Source of the DNA: Pantoea sp. At-9b
GTDB lineage: Bacteria > Pseudomonadota > Gammaproteobacteria > Enterobacterales > Enterobacteriaceae
DNA length: 64,000 nucleotides
NCBI RefSeq assembly: GCF_000175935.2
Contig: NC_014837.1
Span: 1,674,001-1,738,000 of the forward strand
Reading direction: 5' to 3'
The position numbers and the translations under genes are program-made. Under the pieces are notes generated by a model that saw only the letters and a list, made by a program, of their open reading frames with translations, ran no database searches and was not told the origin of the DNA. Positions 29,663 through 38,163 of the stretch are shown here, piece after piece. How positions within the stretch are numbered: the first letter of the stretch is position 1; each line of letters starts with the position of its first letter.

Positions 29663-32600
29663 TTACTGGTGGTATTTCCACGCCTGAGCCCAGTTGAGAC
29701 CGACTTCCGGCTCGTAATGGAGCTTAGAGAACTCGTTCGTCTGGCTACACCAGCCCGCGACGACACACTCGAACAGTTTGCCTTTGTGTTTCACCACGTC
29801 ACCGGTTTTATAGTTGCTGCCGTATACCCAGTCAGGGTAACCGGCGGATTCAGACAAGGCCGGGACAATGATCTGCTCAACCAGAGTACGTTTCTCTTTG
29901 CCTGCGGTGACTTCTACTGTCACGCTCAGGTTCTGCTGCTGGTTGGTTTTGGCGATGGTAAAGCTCTGCTGAGCCTGACCGTTGCTGCCACCCTGAGCCC
30001 CTGATGGCAAGGTCCATTCGTAACCTGGCACGCTGGTGGCTGCGGTCGTGTGAGAAACGCCGCCAGTGAAGGTCATGCTGCTGCCCTTGTCCTGCGACGG
30101 CAGGGATAACTTCAGGCTGGTGATAAATGCCTGGTCGTTATTCTGCACCGGTTCGCTGGTCACTTTGACCGCGTGTGAGCCGGTCGCAGAGCGTGCCCCT
30201 TTGACGCTGCTGGCGACAACTTCAGCAAGGTAATCGCCCGCGGCCAGACCGGCTTTGATCTGTCCATTCTGGTCAATACCGTTAGCGATCAGCTGCGCGC
30301 CTTGCTTCAGCGTCCAGGCGTAAGTTGCCTGTTCAAAGTTCGCTTCCGCCTGCAATTTAGCCGGGTTAACAGAACTCATATTGTCGGCACCGCTAATCAT
30401 TACTGCCGGTTTTGCCACGTTAATGGTGACAAACGATTCACCCGTCTTGTTATCACCATTGGTAGCGGTAACGCGGAATTTCGCCGAAACATCAAACAGA
30501 TTCTTTGGTACCACGATTTCAGCCGAGGCTTTATCTGACGTTTTCACCGTGATTGAGCTGTGACCCGCAACCTGTTCCCATTTCCAGGTCACCTTGTCCT
30601 GGTTGCTGTTAGCGCTGACGGTATAGCCATATCCATAGTCGCTGGTGCCGACCACGTTAATGCTGGTTCTGTCGAGGGTAACTGTCGGCACCTGGCTTTC
30701 CGGTGTTTCCGGCACTTCCGGGGTGCTTGCATCACAATAGGTTTGGCCGTTGAAGTTATAGGTGGCTGGGCCGGACATCGCTTCGTTTACCTTGGACGCG
30801 ACACCGTTCTGTGAATCCAGTACTTTAGTGTCGACCACACCGTTATAGTCTTCGCTGAAGTTATAGTAACTGCCATTGGCCTGCTTATTACACACTGCGG
30901 CGTTCATACTGTTCAGAATCAGGCCGTTATCGTTACTTGCGGCCCAGGCGAACATGCCACCCAGTTTGTATTTCTTCACCAGATCGCCTTTGGCGATCAC
31001 TGAACGTTGCGAGTCAAAGGTTTCGACCTGCGCGGTTGGGTTACCATTGACAGATGCAATCGGTTTCCAGATATACGCGGCTTCCGCCTGCTTATCGTAA
31101 TAAACGTTCTGCTTCTTACTGATAATGGTGTCGTACAGTTCGCGATAGTCGGTCACGCCATGCTCATAGCTGCCGTTGCTGCCGAGGCCCTTACGGCTGA
31201 CTTCTTCACCATTGGCAATACCATGCCAGAACAGTTTATCGTGCTCCGGTTTCACACTGACACTGTGCCAGCCACGGCTGTAGGCCGCTGCACCCACCAC
31301 CAGTTTTTCTGACGGGAAGTTCGGGTTATTGTCGAGAATGGCTTTCACCGCGCCTTCGGTACTGAATCCGCGTTGGGCCTGTTCACCCGTCATATCGTTG
31401 CCCTGGCCATCAATGATGATGTTGCCAGCTTCGTCTTTAACTTTATTCTGGCTGCCCTGCTGATAGTAGGTACCGGCAATCGGTTTGGCATAGACGGCTG
31501 CCTGATGCCCCGGATTACGTGCAAAGGCACCGTACATGTCGTAAGTCATGATATTGATAAAATCAAAATCATCTTTCAGGCTGTTGAAGTCGATAGCCGC
31601 GAGTTTAGCCGGAGAGGCGCTGACTGCCGCACTCAACTGTTTACGCTGGGCACCGCTAAATTTGGCATCCATAGCCTGGCGCAATTCTTTCACCAGTGCG
31701 GTATAACGTTCTCTCTCTTTCTGGTAGCCATCAATGGCCAGATCGCCCATCGCGGACGGTCCGGTGGATCCTACGAATTCCCAGTCCAGATCGATACCGT
31801 CCACGAACGGATTCTCGCTGAGGAAGTTCATCACCGAGTTAACGAAGATATCGCGGCCTTCTTTGGTTTCTACCATCGCGTGGAACGGTGAGCTCATCGA
31901 CCAGCCACCAATGGAGACCATTACGTTCAGCTTCGGGTTGGCTTTCTTCATTCTTTCCAGCGTCTTCAGGCCATAATAAGACGCCTGCGGATCGTAACGG
32001 GTAATGTTGAAATCGCCCTGTTGTTTAGCCGGGCTATCGGTTCCCTGCCAGCCGGTCTCGCCATTTTCGACCGGGAAATTGCCCTGACCACACATCGCTT
32101 TCAGGATCTTCTGGCCGCGCTCGTTGCCTTCCGCAATCAGGCCGGTGTTGCCGGTCGAAGGCAAGGTCACACTACCCGGACGCTGCGCACCAAAATCACA
32201 CAGACCGAGGAAGCTCCAGAAAATGTGGGTCAGGTTTTTCGCCGGGACTAAATCGGCGGAGAATGAGCGTTCCCAGTAGGCCCACTCGTCGTAATACATA
32301 CCGACAATCTTGTTGCTGTTGAGCTGGAAAGGAACGTTTTTCTCCAGATTCGCGGCAAACCCATTCTCGTTTTCGCCAAGAATCAGGTTACTGCTGTTAC
32401 CCGAAGAGGGGTAAATATCACCGGGCTTGGCGTACTCAACTTTATACACCTGATAGTTTTTTGGGCTATGTGGATGCAGCCCTTCCATATCATTGCTCCA
32501 GGCCTTCCACTGAATTTTGGTTTTCAGTCGATTGCCGCGATGACGGCTAACGTCACCGGCAGACCCATGCTGGTCGGCACTGATTTTGCCACTTTCTTCA

Positions 32601-32680
32601 GGGGTCACTTCAACCGCAAATACATTGCTGCCATAAATAGCCGATAGCGTCGCTATGGCAATAATTGATAACTTCTTCAC
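29663..32680 (-). CDS. Large secreted GH18 chitinase
   Basis: A 1005-residue secreted enzyme. The signal peptide ends near residue 22 (NVFA). A poorly conserved N-terminal region (23-120) precedes a family 18 glycosidase domain (about 123-640): KIVGMYYDEWAYW, SIGGW at 256-260, the catalytic DGIDLDWE at 294-301 with acid/base Glu301, INIMTYDMYG, and GGMFAWAASNDNG. Then come two or three Ig/PKD-like domains (about 665-930) and a C-terminal chitin-binding module of the CBM5/12 type (about 945-1005: VYGSNYKTGDVVKHKGKLFE, then WAQAWKYH). The plan resembles E. coli ChiA, which leaves by a type II system; no secretion genes are in the window. It is longer than ChiA (about 897). Chitin from fungi or arthropods is the likely substrate. 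Confidence 0.9.
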   Translation of the reverse strand: MKKLSIIAIATLSAIYGSNVFAVEVTPEESGKISADQHGSAGDVSRHRGNRLKTKIQWKAWSNDMEGLHPHSPKNYQVYKVEYAKPGDIYPSSGNSSNLILGENENGFAANLEKNVPFQLNSNKIVGMYYDEWAYWERSFSADLVPAKNLTHIFWSFLGLCDFGAQRPGSVTLPSTGNTGLIAEGNERGQKILKAMCGQGNFPVENGETGWQGTDSPAKQQGDFNITRYDPQASYYGLKTLERMKKANPKLNVMVSIGGWSMSSPFHAMVETKEGRDIFVNSVMNFLSENPFVDGIDLDWEFVGSTGPSAMGDLAIDGYQKERERYTALVKELRQAMDAKFSGAQRKQLSAAVSASPAKLAAIDFNSLKDDFDFINIMTYDMYGAFARNPGHQAAVYAKPIAGTYYQQGSQNKVKDEAGNIIIDGQGNDMTGEQAQRGFSTEGAVKAILDNNPNFPSEKLVVGAAAYSRGWHSVSVKPEHDKLFWHGIANGEEVSRKGLGSNGSYEHGVTDYRELYDTIISKKQNVYYDKQAEAAYIWKPIASVNGNPTAQVETFDSQRSVIAKGDLVKKYKLGGMFAWAASNDNGLILNSMNAAVCNKQANGSYYNFSEDYNGVVDTKVLDSQNGVASKVNEAMSGPATYNFNGQTYCDASTPEVPETPESQVPTVTLDRTSINVVGTSDYGYGYTVSANSNQDKVTWKWEQVAGHSSITVKTSDKASAEIVVPKNLFDVSAKFRVTATNGDNKTGESFVTINVAKPAVMISGADNMSSVNPAKLQAEANFEQATYAWTLKQGAQLIANGIDQNGQIKAGLAAGDYLAEVVASSVKGARSATGSHAVKVTSEPVQNNDQAFITSLKLSLPSQDKGSSMTFTGGVSHTTAATSVPGYEWTLPSGAQGGSNGQAQQSFTIAKTNQQQNLSVTVEVTAGKEKRTLVEQIIVPALSESAGYPDWVYGSNYKTGDVVKHKGKLFECVVAGWCSQTNEFSKLHYEPEVGLNWAQAWKYHQ

Positions 32681-32868
32681 TGAACATCTCCATTATGTAG
32701 TTCGATGAAAATAATAAGTAAATTGTTCAGTGGATAAGTTGAGAGAATTCTTCAGGATCAAGAGAATTGGAGAGGGGAATAAACAGAACATCGGCAAAGT
32801 GGGATAATTATAAAGAAGTGTTTGTCGTTGCTGAATTAACTTTGCGCCTCCCTGCGCAAATCAAACGG

Positions 32869-33117
32869 TTATTTACGTCCCAACAAAAAACCGATCACGA
32901 TACCGACACTGGCGGCGACGGCTAAACCGGTGACAGGATTATCGCGCACGCTTTTAATCATGCAATCGGCGGCATCCTGGGCAGCATAACTGGCCTTGGC
33001 CGGATAACGACGCGCTGCGCCCTTAAACTGATGGCGGCGTGAGCCGGTCACTTCGCCCACTTTCTCTTCGACCGCGCCTGCTGCCTCATTCAATTTTGCT
33101 TCCGCTTTTCCAGTCAT
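32869..33117 (-). CDS. CsbD/ElaB-YqjD-like stress protein
   Basis: An 82-residue protein. The N-terminal part (MTGKAEAKLNEAAGAVEEKV) is like CsbD; the C-terminal half (RDNPVTGLAVAASVGIVIGF then LLGRK) is like the ribosome-associated, tail-anchored ElaB/YqjD/YgaM group. GGGAGTCAATT precedes the ATG. A longer frame to 33378 is not supported. It is divergent from the small gene at 33246. Confidence 0.75.
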   Translation of the reverse strand: MTGKAEAKLNEAAGAVEEKVGEVTGSRRHQFKGAARRYPAKASYAAQDAADCMIKSVRDNPVTGLAVAASVGIVIGFLLGRK

Positions 33118-33245
33118 AATTGACTCCCTGATAATTGTGAATCGCCATTTCAGCGTAGTCAGTGAATTCGTCATCGGCAACCGGGGTTTGCAGGATAGTG
33201 AAATCCTGACCAGGCTTGGTAAAGGTATTTGACTCAGGAGGCACG

Positions 33246-33455
33246 ATGAAACGTGACGTATTAAATGAAGACGATTACGACGAAGTCTGCCGGGTGATCG
33301 GAGATGCGGTGATTGTGCTGGCGGAGTGTGGGCACGAAACCAAACGGGAAGAGATCGCCAGCTTGTTGAAACGCACACGTCAGCATCGCGCCCATGATGA
33401 ACGCGATGAACAACGTATGCTGGAACACGCTATCCGGCTGGTAAAACCGTCCTGA
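33246..33455 (+). CDS. Small helical protein, AriR/YmgB-like
   Basis: A 69-residue protein: MKRDVLNEDDYDEVCRVIG, then AVIVLAECGHETKREEIASL and a helical tail ending LEHAIRLVKPS. The pattern of an amphipathic helix, a G-H turn, E-I-A-x-L-L and a second helix resembles the biofilm/acid-stress family AriR/YmgB/YmgC; the match is by eye and moderate. CAGGAGG lies 4 nt before the ATG. Confidence 0.6.
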   Translation: MKRDVLNEDDYDEVCRVIGDAVIVLAECGHETKREEIASLLKRTRQHRAHDERDEQRMLEHAIRLVKPS

Positions 33456-33458
33456 AAG

Positions 33459-33483
33459 AGCGGGCGTCAGGCTGACGCCCGCT
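33459..33483. terminator. Bidirectional hairpin
   Basis: AGCGGGCGTCA-GGC-TGACGCCCGCT is a perfect 11-bp stem in the 33-bp gap between two convergent genes. No U-run follows on either side. Confidence 0.55.
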
Positions 33484-33488
33484 AGCGG

Positions 33489-34496
33489 TTATTCCAGCAC
33501 TATCCCCTGAATCAGGCTGGCTTTAACCACGGTGACATCCTTTATACCGAGTGCATGCATATAGCCTTCCACCAGCAGCAAATTGCTGACATCGGTGGCG
33601 CGATAATCGCCCGTCAGTTCGCTGTCACCTTTCCAGACTTGCTGTTTTGCCACCTGCTCCAGTGTCGCGAGGTCATAACGATTATCGTTAATTTTCAGCT
33701 GATTCTTAATCGAGAAACCATGCACACCGCCGATGCCGATCACCCGACGCGTGGCGAGATCCTGTTTGATCTGTGGCGGAACATCGTTGTGGGCATAAAA
33801 CTCGACGAAACGCAGCACGGAAGGACGCCAGGAACCGATCGGATTGGGCGATTGCGCCGCGGGCTGATTTTTTAATACATCGACAATAAAGTTTTTCAGC
33901 GTGACCGAGGCAAGTTTGCCTTGATACACATCAGCAACCGGCTGACCAGGCTGGTCACGCCACGCCGTCATCTGCATCGAACCGCCGCCGATATCCCACA
34001 CCAGCAGATCCTGATCGCGTAAGGTTGGGTCATGCAGTGCCGCTTTGGCAGAACGGAAGCCCAGCTCAGCTTCCTGCTGCTGGCTGATAATTTTCAGCTG
34101 CACGCCGGCTTGCTGGTTGAAGCGATCAATCACCGCCTGGCCGTTGCTGGCAGAACGGAACACCGCAGTGGCGACACCGCTGATGCGTTGCGGATGATAG
34201 CGCCGCGCCTGGGTGACCAACTGTTGCAGGGCGGTTAAACCTTGCTGCTGGATGGTCTCATCCAGTTGGTTGTGAGTCGAACGTGCCAGTGCATCGTTGT
34301 AACCCACCGGGCGTTGATCCTCGAACAGCACTTTACCCAACTGATGTTGGCAAATATTCACCTCGAACACGGCTATTTTGGTGGCACCGGAACCCATATC
34401 AATCCCGGCACGGGTTTGCCAGCAGTTATCCGCAAAGGCCAGTGAAGGCAAAAATACAGCAAAAAACAGCACTACAACGCGTACCACAAGTCGCAT
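33489..34496 (-). CDS. Exported Ppx/GppA-family phosphatase-like protein
   Basis: A 335-residue protein with a clear signal peptide (VVVLFFAVFLPSLAFA-D, cut near residue 22). The mature part has the actin-like ATPase folds of the Ppx/GppA family: RAGIDMGSGATKIAVFE (phosphate-1), VATAVFRSASNG, SQQQEAELGF and VWDIGGGSMQM (phosphate-2). Usual Ppx and GppA are cytoplasmic, longer (about 500), and carry a C-terminal HD-like domain that is missing here. Substrate unknown; polyphosphate or a phosphate ester in the periplasm is a guess. An AGGAG site precedes the ATG. It is the last gene of an apparent operon with the two upstream genes. Confidence 0.8.
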   Translation of the reverse strand: MRLVVRVVVLFFAVFLPSLAFADNCWQTRAGIDMGSGATKIAVFEVNICQHQLGKVLFEDQRPVGYNDALARSTHNQLDETIQQQGLTALQQLVTQARRYHPQRISGVATAVFRSASNGQAVIDRFNQQAGVQLKIISQQQEAELGFRSAKAALHDPTLRDQDLLVWDIGGGSMQMTAWRDQPGQPVADVYQGKLASVTLKNFIVDVLKNQPAAQSPNPIGSWRPSVLRFVEFYAHNDVPPQIKQDLATRRVIGIGGVHGFSIKNQLKINDNRYDLATLEQVAKQQVWKGDSELTGDYRATDVSNLLLVEGYMHALGIKDVTVVKASLIQGIVLE

Positions 34497-34533
34497 AGCG
34501 GCTCCTGTCAGAGGAAAAAATTAAAGGGAAAAA

Positions 34534-35085
34534 CTAACGTGTGCCGCGATAAGCCGGATACCAGCTCACGAGGAAATGACGCAGATGATCAAAACACCAT
34601 TCAGCATCCTCTGCCTGCTGGCAGTAATAGCGCAGGGTGATTTTTTCATAGTGCAGATGGCGTTGCTGTAGTGGCGACCAACTCCAGTCGAGTACTGCGC
34701 GCGCATAATTGACCAGCGCGCCACTTGCCATGTTGTGCTGCTTCTCCTGACGGGTGAGATACAGTTCAAAGGCCTGGTCGAGACTGAGCGCCTCATCTTT
34801 GCTATTGGCCGAGTAGATTGGCCGGAAGGCGACATCAATAAAACCACATACTCCATCGTCACGCTGTTGCCAGTCACAGGCCAGGGTCATAAACCATCCC
34901 TCCTGCAAATTCACTTCTTCCAGCAGGCGGCGCAAGTTGGCGGAGTGCTGGCACACCGCAATCTCTTCAATACGATCCGTCTCCAGCGTGAGATCAATGC
35001 CGCAGGGATTAACGGAACCATCCGCATTGGTGGTTGCAGGGAAGGGGAACGCAATGTAGCTGTTGTTATCCAGACTCTTTTCCAT
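34534..35085 (-). CDS. Unknown 183-residue protein
   Basis: Starts MEKSLDNNSYIAFPFPATTN. It contains CGIDLTLETDRIEEIAVCQH, GWFMTLACDWQQRDDGVC and DHLRHFLVSWYPAYRGTR, with no signal peptide or membrane segment. The family is not recognised. GAGAGG lies 7 nt before the ATG at 35085; the frame continues 11 codons upstream only to a non-standard ATT. It lies 43 bp after a lipoprotein gene and 37 bp before the Ppx-like gene on the same strand. Confidence 0.65.
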   Translation of the reverse strand: MEKSLDNNSYIAFPFPATTNADGSVNPCGIDLTLETDRIEEIAVCQHSANLRRLLEEVNLQEGWFMTLACDWQQRDDGVCGFIDVAFRPIYSANSKDEALSLDQAFELYLTRQEKQHNMASGALVNYARAVLDWSWSPLQQRHLHYEKITLRYYCQQAEDAEWCFDHLRHFLVSWYPAYRGTR

Positions 35086-35128
35086 GACGCAGCCTCTCAG
35101 CGTGACGATTTCTGACAATAAACACGGC

Positions 35129-35458
35129 TTACGGACATGTCCAGGTGATCATGGTGTTTTGATACGGATTAATCAGGCGAAACTGTTTATCCGACAAACG
35201 CTGGGCGTAATAGCCCTCTGGCGTCACCGCCGAGGGGATGTACTGAAAACGGTCATTAGAGTGCAGCGGGCCGCTTTTTACCATCACGCCGTCTTTGCTG
35301 ACGGAGAAGGCCGTTACCAGGTCGAAAATACGTGCTTCGGTGTTGCCCATTGCCTGACCATAAATGGTGGCGACTTGCCCGGGGCAATCCACTCCTTTGG
35401 GGGCGGAACTACAGCCAGCCAGTAACAATAAGGTGAGTACTACGGTGATTCGCAACAT
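35129..35458 (-). CDS. Small lipoprotein of unknown function
   Basis: A 109-residue lipoprotein: MLRITVVLTLLLLAGCSSA has a perfect lipobox LLAGC. Ser at +2 favours outer-membrane sorting by LolCDE. The mature domain ends LINPYQNTMITWTCP. The start at 35458 (M before LRITVV) is chosen to give a normal signal. It is the first gene of the three-gene minus-strand group ending with the Ppx-like protein. Confidence 0.75.
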   Translation of the reverse strand: MLRITVVLTLLLLAGCSSAPKGVDCPGQVATIYGQAMGNTEARIFDLVTAFSVSKDGVMVKSGPLHSNDRFQYIPSAVTPEGYYAQRLSDKQFRLINPYQNTMITWTCP

Positions 35459-35669
35459 GGTCCTGTTCCTGGTTCGATCCCTGGTTTGCCGTGGCACGAA
35501 AATCTATCATATGACCACGATATGCTGATCATAGCAGGTCTGGCGCCGCTTCCCATTTGCTATTTGTGTAATCGTTAAGCGATGAGAATGTTAAGGGGTG
35601 ACTTTGCTAGCAGATAAACGGTATTCTTGCCACTATTGCGCGATGGACAGGCCTGGCCGGGAGAAATGA

Positions 35670-35852
35670 ATGAGAGAAGAACAAGCAAGTCTAATGATTC
35701 TTCAACACGCGATTGATAAGCTTGAAACTGAACAAAAACAACAGGTGATGCACTGCGCTGCGGCAATTCGCGCAGTGATGCAACAGTATCATTCTGACGA
35801 TGCGGGTCTGGCGCTGATGTTAGTGGCGGCAGAAGTGGCCGCCGAAGAGTAA
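35670..35852 (+). CDS. Small helical protein, unknown
   Basis: A 60-residue soluble, probably all-helical protein (MILQHAIDKLETEQKQQVMH, ALMLVAAEVAAEE). GGGAG lies about 7 nt before the ATG. Base and codon use look coding, and the ORF opposite it is a shadow. It ends just short of the convergent DUF4186 gene. Confidence 0.55.
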   Translation: MREEQASLMILQHAIDKLETEQKQQVMHCAAAIRAVMQQYHSDDAGLALMLVAAEVAAEE

Positions 35853-35855
35853 CCC

Positions 35856-36212
35856 CTAACGATTCATCTCTCCCACTAACCAGCGGTGGATAATACCGAC
35901 GATGTATTGCTGCTGGTCTGCTGATAGCGGCTGATGGGCCGCGATACCATGCCATTTTGCCAGACAGCCACGACAACAGGTTGCCGTTGCGTGTTGGGCA
36001 ATAAACACCGGATGGCCCCGCATCGGCGTCTGTTTCCCGTCATTGTGCGGTTCGGCATCCGCCAGGCGGCGTGCAACAAAATCCGCCGCATGCTGGTCGA
36101 TGATATCCGGTCCTTTATCCAGGCAATATTGCCGCTCCTTTGGCCCCAGGTGAAAACGACTGCGAAAGGTCGATTGTGCCAGGCGAGCAAAGAGCGCATT
36201 TTCATCTCTCAT
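35856..36212 (-). CDS. DUF4186 family protein
   Basis: A 118-residue protein containing FRSRFHLGPKERQYCLDKG, NDGKQTPMRGHPVFIAQHAT and CCRGCLAKWHGI. These Cys and His residues could bind a metal. The family DUF4186 is recognised but has no known function. AGGAGG lies 6 nt before the ATG. Confidence 0.85.
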   Translation of the reverse strand: MRDENALFARLAQSTFRSRFHLGPKERQYCLDKGPDIIDQHAADFVARRLADAEPHNDGKQTPMRGHPVFIAQHATATCCRGCLAKWHGIAAHQPLSADQQQYIVGIIHRWLVGEMNR

Positions 36213-36311
36213 AACATCCTCCTGGCGCGATCATAGCGCATTAGTCCTTATCCTGGTTCAGTTTCCTGCTGGCTGTGCTAAACCTGACCATGAGTCCAAA
36301 AGGAGGATGAG

Positions 36312-36536
36312 ATGAAAAAAACCCTGTTTCTGATTGGTACTTTTAGTCTGGGCCTGCTGCTGGCGGGCTGTGCTTCTGATCATGTGATGCATACCAATGA
36401 TGGTCAAACCATCGTCACCGAGGGTAAACCGGTGGTGGATAAGGATACTGGCATGATTACTTACAAAGATATTTACGGTAAGGAACAGCAAATAAATCAA
36501 AGTCAGATCAAAGACATGTCTTCAGTCGACAATTGA
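36312..36536 (+). CDS. YgdI/YgdR-like lipoprotein
   Basis: A 74-residue lipoprotein with lipobox LLLAGCASD and the family pattern MHTNDGQTIVTEGKPVVDKD then YGKEQQINQSQIKDM. This DUF903-type SH3-like lipoprotein family is common in enterobacteria; role unknown. AAAAGGAGG precedes the ATG. Confidence 0.88.
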   Translation: MKKTLFLIGTFSLGLLLAGCASDHVMHTNDGQTIVTEGKPVVDKDTGMITYKDIYGKEQQINQSQIKDMSSVDN

Positions 36537-36558
36537 TTTTTCCCTGACGGAATGTTCC

Positions 36559-36577
36559 GGCCCGCATCTGGCGGGCC
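36559..36577 (+). terminator. Hairpin after the YgdI-like gene
   Basis: GGCCCGC-ATCTG-GCGGGCC is a 7-bp GC stem 22 nt after the stop codon. No U-tract follows, so termination strength is doubtful. Confidence 0.4.
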
Positions 36578-36659
36578 ATCCCCCGCCGCACGACGTCATT
36601 TTGTGATACCCTCTGCAAAACCCTAATGAAATCATCATCTAACCTCAGCGGAGAATCCA

Positions 36660-37043
36660 ATGAAGGCGATAGCTATTGTCGCAGGTCTGCTGGCGTGCCA
36701 GATTGCGCCCGCCTGGAGTGAAAGCGAATTCCAGATCACCTGTCCGGGCCGTCCGACGATGACGGTTTCGCGTGCCGAATATGGCCTTAGCATGCTGATG
36801 TGGCCCACGCACCATTTCCAGATTGCGGCGGGAGAACAACGCACCCGCTTGCAGGACGGTGACCCGGTGGCGATTACCCGTTTCCGCAATGGTGATCAGC
36901 TAATGGTGAATAAAAACAATGGTGACACCTTTTTCGTTTACGCAGACAGCGATAAGCTGTTGCCCTGCAATCGCACGGAAAAACGCGATATTGATATCCT
37001 CTCGCTGGAACGTTACGACGACAGCCAGCATCCGCCTTCATAA
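36660..37043 (+). CDS. Periplasmic protein of unknown function
   Basis: A 127-residue protein with a signal peptide (MKAIAIVAGLLACQIAPAWS, cut near residue 20). The mature part has two Cys (FQITCPGRP, LLPCNRTEK) likely to form one disulfide. CGGAGAATCCA precedes the ATG. A GNAT gene follows 22 bp later. The family is not recognised. Confidence 0.7.
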   Translation: MKAIAIVAGLLACQIAPAWSESEFQITCPGRPTMTVSRAEYGLSMLMWPTHHFQIAAGEQRTRLQDGDPVAITRFRNGDQLMVNKNNGDTFFVYADSDKLLPCNRTEKRDIDILSLERYDDSQHPPS

Positions 37044-37065
37044 TTGCCGCCACAAGGAGTCGACT

Positions 37066-37479
37066 ATGCAACTCAAGGTCACGGAAAGCGTCACCTGGCA
37101 GGATCTCGATGAGGTTCGCCTCGGACTGAACGCCTTTAACAGCCGCTTTATTAATGTTGATGAGATCAAATCAATAGGTGTGTTTGTTACCGACGCTGAT
37201 GGAAAAAAACTGGCAGGACTGACCGGCTCCACCAGCGGCAACTGGTTGCGGATTGATATGTTATGGGTGAGTGATGCGCTACGCGGGCAGGGCGTGGGAA
37301 GTCAATTGATACGGGCCGCCGAAGACGAAGCCCGTGCGCGCGGCTGCTGCTATGCCCAGGTGGATACCGCCAGTTTTCAGGCGCGGCCCTTCTACGAAAA
37401 GCTCGGTTACAGCTTACGCTTCAGCCTGGATAACTATCCACGCCATCATCAGCGCCATTACCTCAGCAAATCCCTCTGA
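37066..37479 (+). CDS. GNAT-family N-acetyltransferase
   Basis: A 137-residue protein with the acetyl-CoA loop DALRGQGVGSQLIRAAEDEA and the C-terminal FQARPFYEKLGYSLRF pattern of GNAT enzymes. AAGGAG lies 6 nt before the ATG at 37066. Substrate unknown. It abuts the convergent metallo-hydrolase gene without a gap. Confidence 0.85.
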   Translation: MQLKVTESVTWQDLDEVRLGLNAFNSRFINVDEIKSIGVFVTDADGKKLAGLTGSTSGNWLRIDMLWVSDALRGQGVGSQLIRAAEDEARARGCCYAQVDTASFQARPFYEKLGYSLRFSLDNYPRHHQRHYLSKSL

Positions 37480-38139
37480 TTAAGCAGGCCGCTGGCGTAA
37501 ATCCAGCGGTGCCTGTTCCGCTTCATCAATCGCTGCCAGCCAGCTTTGCAACGTCATTTTCTGCCACGACAGATGGCCACGCGTGGTGCTCATCAACACC
37601 ACATCCGGACGTAACGCGCGGTAAAGATCGAGTGACTGGAGTAACTCCGCCGGATTACTTTCCGGCACCAGCACGCTAATCCAGCGATGATGTTCGCGCG
37701 TCAGGGTATCGCCGACAAACAGATAGGTGCGGCCCAGCGGCGAGTGATAAAGATAGCTGCTGCTGCCAGGGGTATGTCCGGGGGTAGGGAGCAGGTGAAA
37801 ATCGCCAAAGTGTACCTCCTGCTGACTGAAGGTATCATCTGGCTCAATGATGCGGCTGACCGGGCCGAGTGCGCGATTGTGGCAATACAATGCGCTGTTA
37901 AAGCGCTGCTGAATCATCAGTGCGCCGGGGGCAGCCTCGTGCCAGTGGGTCAGATAATGGCGAATGACACCGCCCGCATCGGCCAGCACTTCATGATCCA
38001 ACGGGTTTTCCACCCGACCAATCAGCAGGTTGCCACGTGGATGACGCAACATAAATCCATGCATCATCAGATCGCTTTCCGCATGGTCTGCGGGAAATTC
38101 GGGTGTGGAGATCCACAAGTCGTCGTAGAGCGGCTTCAA
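37480..38139 (-). CDS. Metallo-beta-lactamase-fold hydrolase, atypical
   Basis: A 219-residue protein with MBL-fold landmarks: LTHWHEAAPG in place of HxHxDH, TPGHTPGSSSYL and LFVGDTL. The Asp-His of the first metal motif is replaced by Glu-Ala, so metal binding is reduced or different and catalysis is uncertain. The start is probably TTG at 38139, with AGGAG 7 nt upstream and no nearby ATG. Confidence 0.75.
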   Translation of the reverse strand: MKPLYDDLWISTPEFPADHAESDLMMHGFMLRHPRGNLLIGRVENPLDHEVLADAGGVIRHYLTHWHEAAPGALMIQQRFNSALYCHNRALGPVSRIIEPDDTFSQQEVHFGDFHLLPTPGHTPGSSSYLYHSPLGRTYLFVGDTLTREHHRWISVLVPESNPAELLQSLDLYRALRPDVVLMSTTRGHLSWQKMTLQSWLAAIDEAEQAPLDLRQRPA

Positions 38140-38163
38140 TGTCGGTCTCCTGCGGCAATGCCG

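Noticed and set aside
27061..33000. Possible prophage or island attached at the icd 3' end
   Set aside because: No integrase, phage genes or second copy of the icd 3' end is visible downstream.
35461..35490. GGTTCGATCCC, like the T-arm of a tRNA
   Set aside because: The flanking CCTGG and CCTGG cannot pair as a T-stem and no acceptor or anticodon stem is found.
35575..35976. 133-codon minus-strand frame
   Set aside because: It overlaps two better-supported genes (35670-35852 and 35856-36212) and its translation is Pro/Arg-rich without family likeness.
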